DNA from: Neoakkermansia glycaniphila
GTDB lineage: Bacteria; Verrucomicrobiota; Verrucomicrobiia; Verrucomicrobiales; Akkermansiaceae
Assembly: GCF_001683795.1 (NCBI RefSeq)
Contig: NZ_LIGX01000020.1
Location: forward strand, 1 to 64,000
Direction of reading: 5' to 3'
Length of the DNA stretch: 64,000 bases
Position 1 is the first letter of the stretch. Each line of letters begins with the position of its first letter. Below the pieces are notes generated by a model. It was not told the DNA's origin. It searched no databases and saw nothing but the letters and a program-made list of their open reading frames with translations. Both the position numbers and the translations under genes were made by a program. Shown one piece after another: positions 10,060 through 18,602 of the stretch.

Positions 10060-10093
10060 GTTTTGATTTTCAATCAAAACATTGTCTTTTTTT
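10060..10093 (+). terminator. Terminator-like hairpin
   Basis: A perfect 9-bp stem GTTTTGATT/AATCAAAAC with a 3-nt loop is followed by ATTGTC and seven T residues. It is AT-rich, so weaker than the other terminators, and could end the small membrane-protein transcript. Confidence 0.5.
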
Positions 10094-10130
10094 ATTGTTG
10101 GAATAGTCGGCAGGTAGCGTTTTTTATATC

Positions 10131-10158
10131 TTGACGTACCTGCCTATGTCTCTATGAT
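10131..10158 (+). promoter_or_regulatory. Sigma70-type promoter of the 704-residue secreted protein
   Basis: TTGACG (10131-10136), a 16-bp spacer and TATGAT (10153-10158) predict a start near 10165, leaving a leader of about 64 nt. Confidence 0.65.
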
Positions 10159-10166
10159 GTATGATC

Positions 10167-10190
10167 AGCCGGACGGGTTTCCCGTCGGCT
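10167..10190 (+). other. Hairpin at the predicted mRNA 5' end
   Basis: A 10-bp GC-rich stem with one bulged G (AGCCGgACGGG/CCCGTCGGCT) and a TTT loop begins about 2 nt after the predicted transcription start. No T-tract follows, so a 5'-stabilising hairpin is more likely than a terminator. Confidence 0.5.
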
Positions 10191-10228
10191 TTCATTCATT
10201 ACGAACCCCTGACCACCACTAGACGATC

Positions 10229-12343
10229 ATGAGCCATCATCGTATCATGCCGGCATTGCTCCTTGGAGCATGCTTTATTCCGCTTGCCGCTGCGGAGGAG
10301 CAGGCGGCGCAATCCGAACTTTCTGCCCTTCAGGATATGGAATCGGCGGAACAAGCCTACAAGCGTGTGTTCGACCGTTTCGGCCGGGAGCCTTTGGCGC
10401 AATTGAGGGCCGATATTCTGCGTGATCTGCCCGGGTACCGTTCACGTGGCGAGTTCCGGGCCGCTTTGCAGATTTTCGAATTGACCCGCGATGCCGAAGG
10501 CGTCGCCAAGGTGTTTGCCTCCATTCCGGCCAGCCTTCGCAACGATACGAAGCTGTTCGAGGAGCTTGGCTGGTATTCTTCAGACGATCGCTCGCTGGGC
10601 AGGCGGGCTTGGTTGAAGGCTCATCCTGCGGGATATGATTACCGGGGGAATGTGGATGATCTGCTGAGCGATGTTCGCGACAAGGGGACGACGGCGGATG
10701 AATCCATGCAAATCCTGATCAAGCTCGCCGAGGCGAATCCTTCCATTTATATCCAGTATCTGGGGCTGCTGCCGGATCCGGGGCTGGAAGTCGATCGCAT
10801 GGTGCGTAGTTATCCGACTGCCGACTCTTCGGGGAAAGCGAAGATCAGGGCGAGGATGTCCGAAATGACGAGGACTCCCAATGAGTGGAAAGTTCAGATC
10901 GCCTTGTTCCATTCGCTTCTGGATCCGGAAAAGGAGGAAGACCGAGAGATATGGCTGCTGGGCGCCTCCACGCTGGGCAAATGGACAGAGGGAGCCGAGT
11001 TCCTGATCAAGCATCTTCACGACGAGTATTCACCGGCAGAAATAGAAGAAGCAGGGATGCTGTGCAGCATGCGCATCGACGATGCGACGCTTCGCCAGTG
11101 GGCTAAGAGTGCGCGTTATCAGCGGCTCGTTTCGTTCCTGCTGAATGCGGGCAGGGCGCAGGATGCGCAGCAATACGCGGAAGAGGGATTCGGCAAGGGA
11201 GTGGATGCCATGAGGGCGGTCGAGGTGTGGAATACGCTCGGTACCATGCAGAAGACAAGCGGTGCGGGCACTTTCGAAGGCATGTTGCAGAAAGCTGAGC
11301 CGAAAGCGGATACATGGGAGCATTTCAACAATCGTTTTTCTTATTACATGGGTCGCAAGGAGTCGGAGAAGGCTCAGGAAGCCCTGCAAGCAGCTGTCGA
11401 CAAGGGGCGCGAGACGGGGAATTCCGGTATGGTTTGCACCGCCTACATGGCATGGGGCGATTACCTCAGGGAGAAGGCTGGCGGCCTTGATCCCAAGGCG
11501 GCGGACGATCCCCGAAGAGCCGATTATCTGCGAGCGATGCAATGTTATGAACAGGCTTATGAAACGGCCTGCGAAATGGATGATTCACACAAGCGAGCAT
11601 GGTGTGCCGGCCGCATCATCGACGAATGCAAGGGTACGTATTCTTACCACTTGTACCGGGCCATCATCGGAGCGGAACAAGCTGAAGCGCGGCTCAAGAA
11701 GCTGTACAAGGCGGAACTGGCTGCGGGGTATCCTCTCGCTGCAGGTATCCCCTACGCTGCGGAAAAGAGCCCCGTGCGCATCGATGACCCGGTCTTTTCC
11801 GCCATCACGGACCCGGCACGGTGCAAGGGGATGGGATCGAGAGGATTGGCAGACGGTTTGTTGCTCCAGCTCTCCTATGCCCGCGAAGACGAAGTGCAGC
11901 CTCTTCTGGAGAAGATGGCTCGCATGCTGGAGGAGCTGGAACGGCAGAGCGCGCAAGCAGCGGGAAATCAGGAGCAGGAGAAGGGGTATCTCGAACGTTA
12001 CCCGCTCGGAGATACGTTCTGCCAGTCCATCATCTTTGCGAGGGATCTTCCCTGGAGGGCCGCCGCCGCGCGCTACGCCCTGCAGCGGTACCCGGATTAC
12101 CATTCTCCTTTGTATCCGGCTGCGGCCGCCGAACTGCTGGCGGCAGCTCTGCCTGCTCTTGATCTGGCCGAAGGCCGTGCATGGGCCGATCGTATCTGGA
12201 ACAGGAAGGCGATGAGTGTCGAAAAGAGGTTGTCCATCCTGCAGGCCCTGCAAAAGAAGGCGGATCCCGCTTCTCCCGAATACGGGCAGCTTGTCCTTGA
12301 ATGTGAAGCACTTTTCGGCAGTACGGGGAAAGCCGGAAAGTAA
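10229..12343 (+). CDS. Secreted helical-repeat protein of unknown function
   Basis: This 704-residue protein starts with a signal peptide (MSHHRIMPALLLGACFIPLAAAEE). The mature part is mostly amphipathic helix with degenerate TPR-like spacing, for example RAMQCYEQAYETACEM near 435 and repeated Ala/Glu-rich helical pairs. I see no catalytic motif, anchor or sorting tail. It is probably periplasmic and may be a scaffold for protein interaction; that is inference from fold only. It has its own promoter and 5' hairpin and ends in a strong bidirectional terminator shared with dnaA, so it is monocistronic. I do not recognise the family. Confidence 0.8.
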   Translation: MSHHRIMPALLLGACFIPLAAAEEQAAQSELSALQDMESAEQAYKRVFDRFGREPLAQLRADILRDLPGYRSRGEFRAALQIFELTRDAEGVAKVFASIPASLRNDTKLFEELGWYSSDDRSLGRRAWLKAHPAGYDYRGNVDDLLSDVRDKGTTADESMQILIKLAEANPSIYIQYLGLLPDPGLEVDRMVRSYPTADSSGKAKIRARMSEMTRTPNEWKVQIALFHSLLDPEKEEDREIWLLGASTLGKWTEGAEFLIKHLHDEYSPAEIEEAGMLCSMRIDDATLRQWAKSARYQRLVSFLLNAGRAQDAQQYAEEGFGKGVDAMRAVEVWNTLGTMQKTSGAGTFEGMLQKAEPKADTWEHFNNRFSYYMGRKESEKAQEALQAAVDKGRETGNSGMVCTAYMAWGDYLREKAGGLDPKAADDPRRADYLRAMQCYEQAYETACEMDDSHKRAWCAGRIIDECKGTYSYHLYRAIIGAEQAEARLKKLYKAELAAGYPLAAGIPYAAEKSPVRIDDPVFSAITDPARCKGMGSRGLADGLLLQLSYAREDEVQPLLEKMARMLEELERQSAQAAGNQEQEKGYLERYPLGDTFCQSIIFARDLPWRAAAARYALQRYPDYHSPLYPAAAAELLAAALPALDLAEGRAWADRIWNRKAMSVEKRLSILQALQKKADPASPEYGQLVLECEALFGSTGKAGK

Positions 12344-12372
12344 GAGGTTCGATCGCTATCTTCGGATACGAT

Positions 12373-12407
12373 GAAAGGGCGGAAGAGATGGTCTCTTCCG
12401 CCCTTTC
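12373..12407. terminator. Strong bidirectional terminator between the 704-residue protein gene and dnaA
   Basis: A perfect 16-bp stem with a 3-nt loop TGG lies between converging genes. The arms GAAAGGGCGGAAGAGA and its complement give A-rich and T-rich ends on both strands. Confidence 0.85.
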
Positions 12408-12436
12408 TCACCATACATGCAAATAAGGGGTTCGGT

Positions 12437-13831
12437 TCAGGTGAACATGGACGTCATTTTCTCGACGACGCTGCGCACCTGGGGATCGGTTTTCATCTTG
12501 CGTTCGATCGTTTTGGCCGCGTGGATGACGGTGCCATGGTCGCGGCCGCCGAAGGCTTCGCCGATGTCCTGCAGGGAGCTGCCGGTCAACTGGCGGCTGA
12601 GGTACATGGCGATCTGGCGCGGATGGGCGATGTTGGCCGTTCGGCGGCGGCTGCTCATGTCGGACAGGCGGATGTCGAACTGCTCGGAAACACGGCGCTG
12701 AATCTCGTCGATGCTGACCTGTGTGGATGTTTCTTCGCGGAGGATGTCCTTGAGCTGTTCCTTCACGTCGGCGACGGTGGGAGTACGCTCCGAGAACGAA
12801 GAGAAGATGCTGATGCGGGTCAGTGCGCCTTCGAGGCGGCGGACGTTGCGCGTGATGCTCTTGGCGAGGAATTCGATCACATCGTCCGGGATGGTGACTT
12901 TCCACTGCATCTGCTTGTGGCGCAGGATGGCGATGCGCGTTTCCAGGCTGGGCGGCGCGATGCTGACGGTGAGGCCGCTTTCGAAGCGGGAGACGAGGCG
13001 CGGTTCCAGCTTGGTGATTTCGTGGGCTGGGCAGTCTGCGCTCAGGACAATGCGCTTCTGGCTGTCGAAGAGGGTGTTGAAGGTGTGGAAGAATTCGTCC
13101 TGCGTCTTTTCCTTGCCGCCGAGGAACTGCACGTCGTCGATCAGCAGCACGTCCACCTTGCGGTATTTCTTGCGGAAGTTGGACAGGTGGTCGCCCTTCT
13201 TGGTCATGGCCGCGATGTAATCGTTCGTGAACTCTTCGCTGGAGATGTAAAGCACGCTGCAATTCTCGTCGCGCTCCTTGATGGCGTTGCCGATGGCCTG
13301 CATCAGGTGCGTTTTGCCGAGGCCGGAATCGCCGTGGATGAAGAGCGGGTTGTAGATGGATTTCGGCGACTGGGCCACGGCCATGGCGGCTGCGTGGGCG
13401 AATTCCGAATTGGGGCCGACGATGTAATTGTCGAAACGGTAGTTCTCGTTCAGCTGGCTGTTGACGGTCTGGGTGGAGCGGCGCGGTTTGCCTGCCTTGC
13501 GGGCGGCTGGGGGCGCTTCTTCGGTGGACTGTTCCACGGCGGGGGCAGGTTGCGTACCGTCGTAGACCCGTTCGAACGTCAACTGCCGGGAGCCGTCGAG
13601 CAACTGGGCGGCGAGGTCGCGAATCTGGTCGGCGTAGTTGATTTCCACCCAGTCGATGCACATGTCTGCGGGGTAGGCGATCACGAGGTGTGTGCCTGTG
13701 TCGTTCTGAAGGGTCAGCTTGGAAACGAAGCTCTCAAAGCCGTAGGCATTGATTCGTTCCCTGAGACCGTCCAGCATGCGAGTCCAGAGATCGGACAGCG
13801 ATTGCACGGGGGTGTGAGCAGAGTGTTGCAT
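12437..13831 (-). CDS. dnaA: Chromosomal replication initiator protein DnaA
   Basis: DnaA binds DnaA boxes at oriC, forms an ATP-dependent filament and opens the duplex. The start at 13831 gives MQHSAHTPVQSLSDLW, matching the family's domain I, for 464 residues. A longer frame to 13903 adds an unrelated head. Domain II is a short Pro/Ala-rich linker (about 92-125). Domain III has Walker A GDSGLGKTH (about 167) and Walker B VLLIDDVQFLGG (about 228). Domain IV ends with the signature helix-turn-helix SSLQDIGEAFGGRDHGTVIH. Upstream lies the AT-rich DnaA-box region that should be its target and may autoregulate it. Downstream is a strong terminator. Confidence 0.97.
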   Translation of the reverse strand: MQHSAHTPVQSLSDLWTRMLDGLRERINAYGFESFVSKLTLQNDTGTHLVIAYPADMCIDWVEINYADQIRDLAAQLLDGSRQLTFERVYDGTQPAPAVEQSTEEAPPAARKAGKPRRSTQTVNSQLNENYRFDNYIVGPNSEFAHAAAMAVAQSPKSIYNPLFIHGDSGLGKTHLMQAIGNAIKERDENCSVLYISSEEFTNDYIAAMTKKGDHLSNFRKKYRKVDVLLIDDVQFLGGKEKTQDEFFHTFNTLFDSQKRIVLSADCPAHEITKLEPRLVSRFESGLTVSIAPPSLETRIAILRHKQMQWKVTIPDDVIEFLAKSITRNVRRLEGALTRISIFSSFSERTPTVADVKEQLKDILREETSTQVSIDEIQRRVSEQFDIRLSDMSSRRRTANIAHPRQIAMYLSRQLTGSSLQDIGEAFGGRDHGTVIHAAKTIERKMKTDPQVRSVVEKMTSMFT

Positions 13832-13995
13832 GGTCAGTATGTCGATGGTGTAAATCTGTCGCAGAGCAGGGGGGCGCAGCCGTGTCGGTCGCAAGCCCGC
13901 CAAGTGTCGGGAAGGCGAAATTAGCTCTATCCGGAGAAAAAGAAAATCTCTTTTTTTCTACCCGGAATTTCTCGGCATGAAAACGGACGTTCCAT

Positions 13996-14021
13996 GCGTG
14001 TTCCACGCCTTTTTTTTTTTT
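13996..14021 (+). terminator. Orphan terminator pointing from dnaA toward oriC
   Basis: A 5-bp stem GCGTG/CACGC with loop TTC is followed directly by 12 T residues on the plus strand. No plus-strand gene lies upstream, so it may end an antisense or small RNA starting near the dnaA start. The stem is short, hence moderate confidence. Confidence 0.45.
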
Positions 14022-14089
14022 AGGCTTGCAATTGGTTTTATTTCGGAAGAGTTGATTATTATTCTTTCTTTCGAGTGTGTGAAAAGATA

Positions 14090-14219
14090 TGTGAATAAGT
14101 TGTGAACAAGTTGTCGTTTCTTTGTGAATAAAAATTACAATATAAATACAATGAATGAGTTAATGAAATAAAAATAGTTAAAAAACATAACTATTTTTTG
14201 TGGAACAATCTGTGAATAA
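14090..14219. other. oriC: Candidate replication origin oriC (DnaA boxes and AT-rich unwinding region)
   Basis: Three exact TGTGNATAA boxes (TGTGAATAA at 14090, 14123 and 14211) and one single-mismatch box (TGTGAACAA at 14101) lie in one orientation. Their start-to-start distances are 11, 22 and 88 bp, all multiples of 11, so they sit on one face of the helix. Between the third and fourth boxes is about 70 bp with very few G or C, suited to unwinding. The site lies upstream of dnaA, a common oriC position. GC skew over the whole chromosome would settle it. Confidence 0.75.
14170..14198 (-). terminator. AT-rich hairpin downstream of thiL
   Basis: A perfect 10-bp inverted repeat AAAAATAGTT/AACTATTTTT with a 9-nt loop lies 42 nt after the thiL stop. 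It ends in T residues on the minus strand. It may terminate thiL, or simply be part of the origin's unwinding element. Confidence 0.4.
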
Positions 14220-14239
14220 TCCAACAAACAAGTCGGGCG

Positions 14240-15136
14240 TCATGCCTGAAAATGCTGCCATCCAGTAGGGATGGAAGGGGCGACGGAGCCGCGTGGAACG
14301 AGGCGTCCGATGACCGTGACAGGGGTCTCGGGAAAGAACAGTCCCTGGACGCGGAAAAGGTGATCCTCGAACTCGGGATCGATCGTGAAAAGGAGTTCGT
14401 AGTCTTCGCCGTCTCCGAGGGCTTGCTCGATCGTGCAACCCGGGTGCAGGGGAAGGCTTTCAAGATTCAGTTTGTAGGAGCATCCCGAGGCCTCTGCCAG
14501 CCGGGGGAGATCGGTGCCGAGGCCGTCCGACAAGTCCATCATGGCCGTGGGAAGGAGTCCGTTGGAGCACAGTATCCGCGCTTCCCTCAGCCTCGGCGTG
14601 AAGTCGAGGTGCCTGCCGGAAACGAGGGACCCGCCCAGCCGACCGGTGACGCAGAGGAGGTCGCCGGGTTTTCCGGTGGAACGCAGGACTACTCTTCCGT
14701 GAAGGACGCGTCCTGTCACAGTGACGCTGAGAGCCAGCCCGTCGAAGGGAAGCGAGGAGGTTTCTCCTCCTGCCAGGGAGACTTCATAGGCGGCAGCCAT
14801 GGAGGAAAGTCCTTCGTAAAGCCGGAGCAGGGATTCGACTTGCCGGGAGGGATGCACGAGGATGGTGACGAGGGCGTGTTCAGGGTCGCCGCCCATGGCG
14901 GCGATGTCGGAAAAGGCGCGTCCGAGCGCTTTGCGTCCGATGAGGTACGGATCGGTATCCCGGAGAAAGTGGACGCCTTCGACGAGAGCATCCGTTTTCA
15001 GCAGCGTATCCCAATGCTCATCGCGGGTGACGACGGCGCAGTCGTCTCCGGGCCCTACCAGAAGTTCCTCATTGCCGGGGAGGCCCGGCAGAAGCTGCCG
15101 AAGAAAGGCGTTTTCACCGAGTTCGTCCAGTTTCAT
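14240..15136 (-). CDS. thiL: Thiamine-monophosphate kinase
   Basis: ThiL phosphorylates thiamine monophosphate to the active cofactor thiamine diphosphate with ATP. The 298 residues match the usual length. Diagnostic motifs are LLVGPGDDCAVV (metal- and ATP-binding Asp pair, about 26-37), KTDALVEGVHF (about 47-57) and GRKALGRAFSDIAAMGG (about 67-83), with DLSDGLGTDLPRLAEAS in the C-terminal half. The start codon overlaps the stop of the CPBP protease gene in an ATGA arrangement, so the two are probably translationally coupled. The stop lies just before the candidate oriC. Confidence 0.95.
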   Translation of the reverse strand: MKLDELGENAFLRQLLPGLPGNEELLVGPGDDCAVVTRDEHWDTLLKTDALVEGVHFLRDTDPYLIGRKALGRAFSDIAAMGGDPEHALVTILVHPSRQVESLLRLYEGLSSMAAAYEVSLAGGETSSLPFDGLALSVTVTGRVLHGRVVLRSTGKPGDLLCVTGRLGGSLVSGRHLDFTPRLREARILCSNGLLPTAMMDLSDGLGTDLPRLAEASGCSYKLNLESLPLHPGCTIEQALGDGEDYELLFTIDPEFEDHLFRVQGLFFPETPVTVIGRLVPRGSVAPSIPTGWQHFQA

Positions 15137-15942
15137 GAAGTACCGAAGATCAGAAGATAGGCGATGGTCGTCGCATTGAAGACGGCGTGCGCCATGATGG
15201 GAACGAGCAGGGTGCGGGTGCGCTCATAGCAAATGGTCAGCAGGAAGCCGATCAGAGCCAGAGGCAGGGCTTGTCCCAGGCTGTTATGCACGAAGGCGAA
15301 GAAGAAGGATACCCCGATGTTGGCGCATATGGCGGGGATGTATCGCTTGAGAATGGGGTAGAGATAGCCGCGAAAGCAGATTTCCTCCAGCAGAGGGGCA
15401 AGGAGGATGGCGGAGAATGCGATACGCATCTGTTCTTCGGCATCGCCTGTGCGTAGAGCCTTAATGACGGCCTGTTCTTCAGGCGCGCCTGTGCGATTGC
15501 ATATCCATTCCATCAGGCCGCTTTCTTCCATGAGCCCCGTACCAAGACGAATGACCAGCGATATGCCGACGATCCATACGATGGTGGATACGGCGGAGGG
15601 GAGCTTCCAACTGTACATCTCCCGCACGGGCGGGGTGAACATCCGGAAGAGGATGAACATGGCAAAGATGGCGAAGGTCGATACGTTCACCAGCAGCATG
15701 CAGAGGCACATGCACAGGGCGACCGTATTGTCCGCCCAAGTGAAGCCGGAGGTGGGTATGCCTTTTTGCTCGGCCCTGTTCGGCTTCAGGATGCGGCGGC
15801 CGATGCTCCACAGGATGCAGGCAATGAGGATGTCCCACGTCAGGCACTGGATCAGGAATTGCCATGAGGAAAGCGGAGTCGTTCCGTCGGCTTGCGAGAG
15901 CATGCTCGCCGGGATGATCGACGGAAGAAGAAATTCGCTCAT
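15133..15942 (-). CDS. CPBP family intramembrane metalloprotease (Abi-like)
   Basis: This 269-residue polytopic protein starts at MSEFLLPSIIPASM; the frame extends to 16029, but the extra head lacks a good start. It has about six to eight hydrophobic segments. The family motifs are present: LLAPLLEEICFRGYLYPIL supplies the paired Glu and the Arg, AFVHNSLG supplies a metal-binding His, and IMAHAVFNAT the second His. CPBP proteins are membrane glutamic/metal proteases related to Rce1. Bacterial members process peptides or give immunity to bacteriocins, and the substrate here is unknown. It overlaps thiL by 4 nt. Confidence 0.88.
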   Translation of the reverse strand: MSEFLLPSIIPASMLSQADGTTPLSSWQFLIQCLTWDILIACILWSIGRRILKPNRAEQKGIPTSGFTWADNTVALCMCLCMLLVNVSTFAIFAMFILFRMFTPPVREMYSWKLPSAVSTIVWIVGISLVIRLGTGLMEESGLMEWICNRTGAPEEQAVIKALRTGDAEEQMRIAFSAILLAPLLEEICFRGYLYPILKRYIPAICANIGVSFFFAFVHNSLGQALPLALIGFLLTICYERTRTLLVPIMAHAVFNATTIAYLLIFGTS

Positions 15943-16103
15943 AAATGCCGGGCGATTGTAGCAGGCATGCCAGGTAAAACAAGCAAAAAATCGAAAGCGG
16001 ACGGGAGGCCCGACGCATAGCGCTTGCATGCAAAGACTCCGCCGGATGGTGGGACATGCTGAACGGGATATTGTCTGCCGATTGTTTTGTTACATCTTCT
16101 TTC

Positions 16104-16132
16104 TTGACTTGCTTGCGCGTATCAAATAGGCT
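16104..16132 (+). promoter_or_regulatory. Promoter of the family 2 glycosyltransferase gene
   Basis: TTGACT (16104-16109), a 17-bp spacer and TAGGCT (16127-16132) predict a start near 16139. A 9-bp stem with one wobble pair (GCGTGTTGA/TCAGCACGC, 16135-16158) overlaps the predicted start and ends 9 nt before the ATG. Confidence 0.55.
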
Positions 16133-16167
16133 GGGCGTGTTGAGTTCAGTCAGCACGCTTGCGTCTC

Positions 16168-17229
16168 ATGCCTTCGCCTCTGATATCCATTGTTGTCCCC
16201 GTGTACAATGTCGCTTCCTATTTGAGGGAGTGTCTGGAATCGATTCTGGAGCAGACGTATGAGAATCTTGAAGTGATTTGCGTCAACGACGGCTCGACCG
16301 ACGGTTCGTTGGCCATTCTGGAAGAATACCGGTCGAGGGATTCGCGCGTGCGAGTGATTTCGAAGCCGAATGCCGGATACGGGCACACGATGAATATGGG
16401 GATGGATGCCGCCACAGGCGATTACCTCGGCATCGTGGAATCCGACGATTTTATCGAACCGCGCATGTACGAAATCCTGATGACGGCGCAGCAGAAGCAC
16501 GATGTGCCCGTTGTGCTGTGCCCGTGGTTCGACTACTGGACCGACGGCAACCGTAAAAAGTGCTCATTCCCGCGCGGCTGGCGCAGCGAGCAGGTGTTCT
16601 GCCCGCTTGACCGCCCCCAGATATTTTCCGGCAATCCGGCCATCTGGGCCGCCTTGTACGATTTGAACTGGCTGCGTGCGAACGGTATCCGCTTTTTGGA
16701 AACGCCGGGAGCGTCGTTTCAGGATATGTCTTTCTCCTTCAAGGTACTTGCCAAGCTGGAGAAAATCTGCGTCGTACCGGATGTGCTGCTGAATTACCGC
16801 CGCGACAATGAAAACTCGTCCATGAACAGCAAGCACAAGGTGTTTTGCATTTTCGACGAGACGGACGAGATGAGAGCCTTTTTCAACAGTGCGTGCGAAG
16901 GCAATACGAAGATTCGCGATATTCTTTTCAAACGCAGCTATGAGGTGTACCGGGCGAACCTGAAACGGATCGCCCTGAAGTACAAGCTGGGCTTTCTCCA
17001 CCGCATGTCGCAGGAGACGAAGAAACATTTTTCGGATAACGAAGGCGATAACCAGTTTTTGGAAGAGAAGGATATTCTCAACCTGCGAGCCCTCTCCCGG
17101 GGCGTGGGCCGGTATCTGCTGCGCCGTTCGCTGTCGCCGTTCTACGATGTGACGTACAAGGGCAATACGCGCCGCGTGAAGGTATTCGGCCTGCGTGTGA
17201 AGAAATCCGCCCACCGTGGCGCGCACTGA
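16168..17229 (+). CDS. Family 2 glycosyltransferase
   Basis: This 353-residue cytoplasmic GT2 enzyme transfers a sugar from a nucleotide donor, probably in capsule, LPS or surface glycan synthesis. The GT-A fold is clear: SPLISIVVPVYNVASYLREC at the N-terminus, VICVNDGSTDGS for donor binding, and IVESDDFIEPRMYEIL carrying the metal-binding Asp pair at about 92-94. The ATG at 16168 is preferred over an in-frame TTG three codons earlier. It stands alone with its own promoter; the neighbours do not identify the product. The acceptor cannot be predicted. Confidence 0.92.
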   Translation: MPSPLISIVVPVYNVASYLRECLESILEQTYENLEVICVNDGSTDGSLAILEEYRSRDSRVRVISKPNAGYGHTMNMGMDAATGDYLGIVESDDFIEPRMYEILMTAQQKHDVPVVLCPWFDYWTDGNRKKCSFPRGWRSEQVFCPLDRPQIFSGNPAIWAALYDLNWLRANGIRFLETPGASFQDMSFSFKVLAKLEKICVVPDVLLNYRRDNENSSMNSKHKVFCIFDETDEMRAFFNSACEGNTKIRDILFKRSYEVYRANLKRIALKYKLGFLHRMSQETKKHFSDNEGDNQFLEEKDILNLRALSRGVGRYLLRRSLSPFYDVTYKGNTRRVKVFGLRVKKSAHRGAH

Positions 17230-17241
17230 GAGAGGTTGCCT

Positions 17242-18534
17242 TTAAGGGGTCGGGGAGGTCAGCAGGGCTTTCATGGCATTGGAGCCCGCTTCGTCCGCCG
17301 GGGTTTTACCTTTTTGGGTGCGTAAGGATGGGTCGGCCTTATAGTGGAGCAGGAGGCGTGCCAGCGGCAAGTCGTCGGCACGGGCGGCAAGATGCAAAGG
17401 TGTCGTACCCTGTTCGTCGGCAGCGTTCGGGTCGGCCTTGCTTTGCAACAGGAGTTCGGCCATTTCCAGACGTTGTTGATCGTCTGTTGCGTTTTGGCTG
17501 ATTGCCTGGTACAGAGGTGTCTTGCCATTTTTGTCGGCCTTGTTTGGATTTGCCTTGTACTGCAACAGCAGCTTGCCTATGCCGCTATCGCCGTATTTGG
17601 CGGTAATGAGCAGGGGAGTCGTGCCGTGTTCATCGGTGGCATTGGGATCGGCGCCGTGCTGCAGCAGGATTTCGGCGATGTCGGGTAGGTTGGTATCGAC
17701 GGCTCGGTGAAGAGGTGTACCTTTCGTGCCGTTGCCCAAGTTGACATCGCAACCTTTTTCAATGAGGTATCTGACGTAACCGGGGTCGATGCGGTCCCGG
17801 TTGACTTTGTCCCGGAAAAATTCCCAGCGGCAAGTTCTGTCCTTCATTTGGGTGTGTGTCCATGGGACTGTGCCGCTGCAGGCTCCGTGCAACACGGATG
17901 CCGGATCCATCGGCGATCGGCTTGTGGTTTGGAGTTTGGCTTTTCCTTCTTCGATGAGGATACGGGCTTCGTCGGGATCGGCTTCGAAAAGGCAGGTTGT
18001 ACCCTGGGCGTCGATATCGTCGGGATTGGCGCCGTACTTGAGCAGCAACCGGATGCTTTCCGGTTGATCCCAGCGGCAGGCATACCAGAGAGGCCGTTCC
18101 GATGAGGGATCCAGCAAGGCATTGGGGTCGGCTCCATGTTGCATCAGCATTTCGGCAACGTCGATCAATCCCAGACAGACGGCAAAGTGCAGGGCGGTAA
18201 AGGTTTCGTCCGGTAAGGTAGCATGAATGGTGCTCCGGCGCACGATTGTATCGAGGTTGAGAGACAGTTGTTCACAGAATCTCTGTTGTGTGCCGAGGTG
18301 TTGCTTTTGGGTTGGATCGGCGGTTTTCGCTTCGAGCTGGCTGAGCTTGGCTGCCAATCGTTCGATGGATTGTTTCGCCTGCTGCAGTTCTACGGGCGTG
18401 ATTTTTTTGTCGGGATGGAGCTTTTGGTATGCTTCGCTTCGGAGGCGTTCGGCCTGTGGAAGTTTGCCGGCATGGCAGGGGACGCCGATTGCCAGAACGG
18501 CGCCGATGGTCAGCATGAGGGTAGATGTGGTCAT
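17242..18534 (-). CDS. Secreted ankyrin-repeat protein
   Basis: This 430-residue protein starts at 18534 with a signal peptide (MTTSTLMLTIGAVLAIGVPCHAG); the frame extends to 18693 but without a signal. Residues about 25-95 form a charged helical or coiled segment (PVELQQAKQSIERLAAKLSQ). The rest is about eight ankyrin repeats, for example TPLHRAVDTNLPDIAEILLQ, HGADPNATDEHGTTPLLITA and TPLHLAARADDLPLARLLLH. Ankyrins bind other proteins; no enzyme domain is present. It is probably periplasmic. It lies 69 nt downstream of two pseudouridine synthase genes on the same strand. Its repeats resemble those fused to the serpin at 38372-40345. Confidence 0.88.
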   Translation of the reverse strand: MTTSTLMLTIGAVLAIGVPCHAGKLPQAERLRSEAYQKLHPDKKITPVELQQAKQSIERLAAKLSQLEAKTADPTQKQHLGTQQRFCEQLSLNLDTIVRRSTIHATLPDETFTALHFAVCLGLIDVAEMLMQHGADPNALLDPSSERPLWYACRWDQPESIRLLLKYGANPDDIDAQGTTCLFEADPDEARILIEEGKAKLQTTSRSPMDPASVLHGACSGTVPWTHTQMKDRTCRWEFFRDKVNRDRIDPGYVRYLIEKGCDVNLGNGTKGTPLHRAVDTNLPDIAEILLQHGADPNATDEHGTTPLLITAKYGDSGIGKLLLQYKANPNKADKNGKTPLYQAISQNATDDQQRLEMAELLLQSKADPNAADEQGTTPLHLAARADDLPLARLLLHYKADPSLRTQKGKTPADEAGSNAMKALLTSPTP

Positions 18535-18602
18535 ACGCAACCATGATGGCACGGAGATGGCGGAAGGCAAGGAAAAAACGAAAAGGAACTCTGCTTCATG
18601 CG

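Noticed and set aside
12371..13924. 517-residue plus-strand open frame opposite dnaA
   Set aside because: It is antisense to dnaA, spans the terminator at its start and has no recognisable domain.
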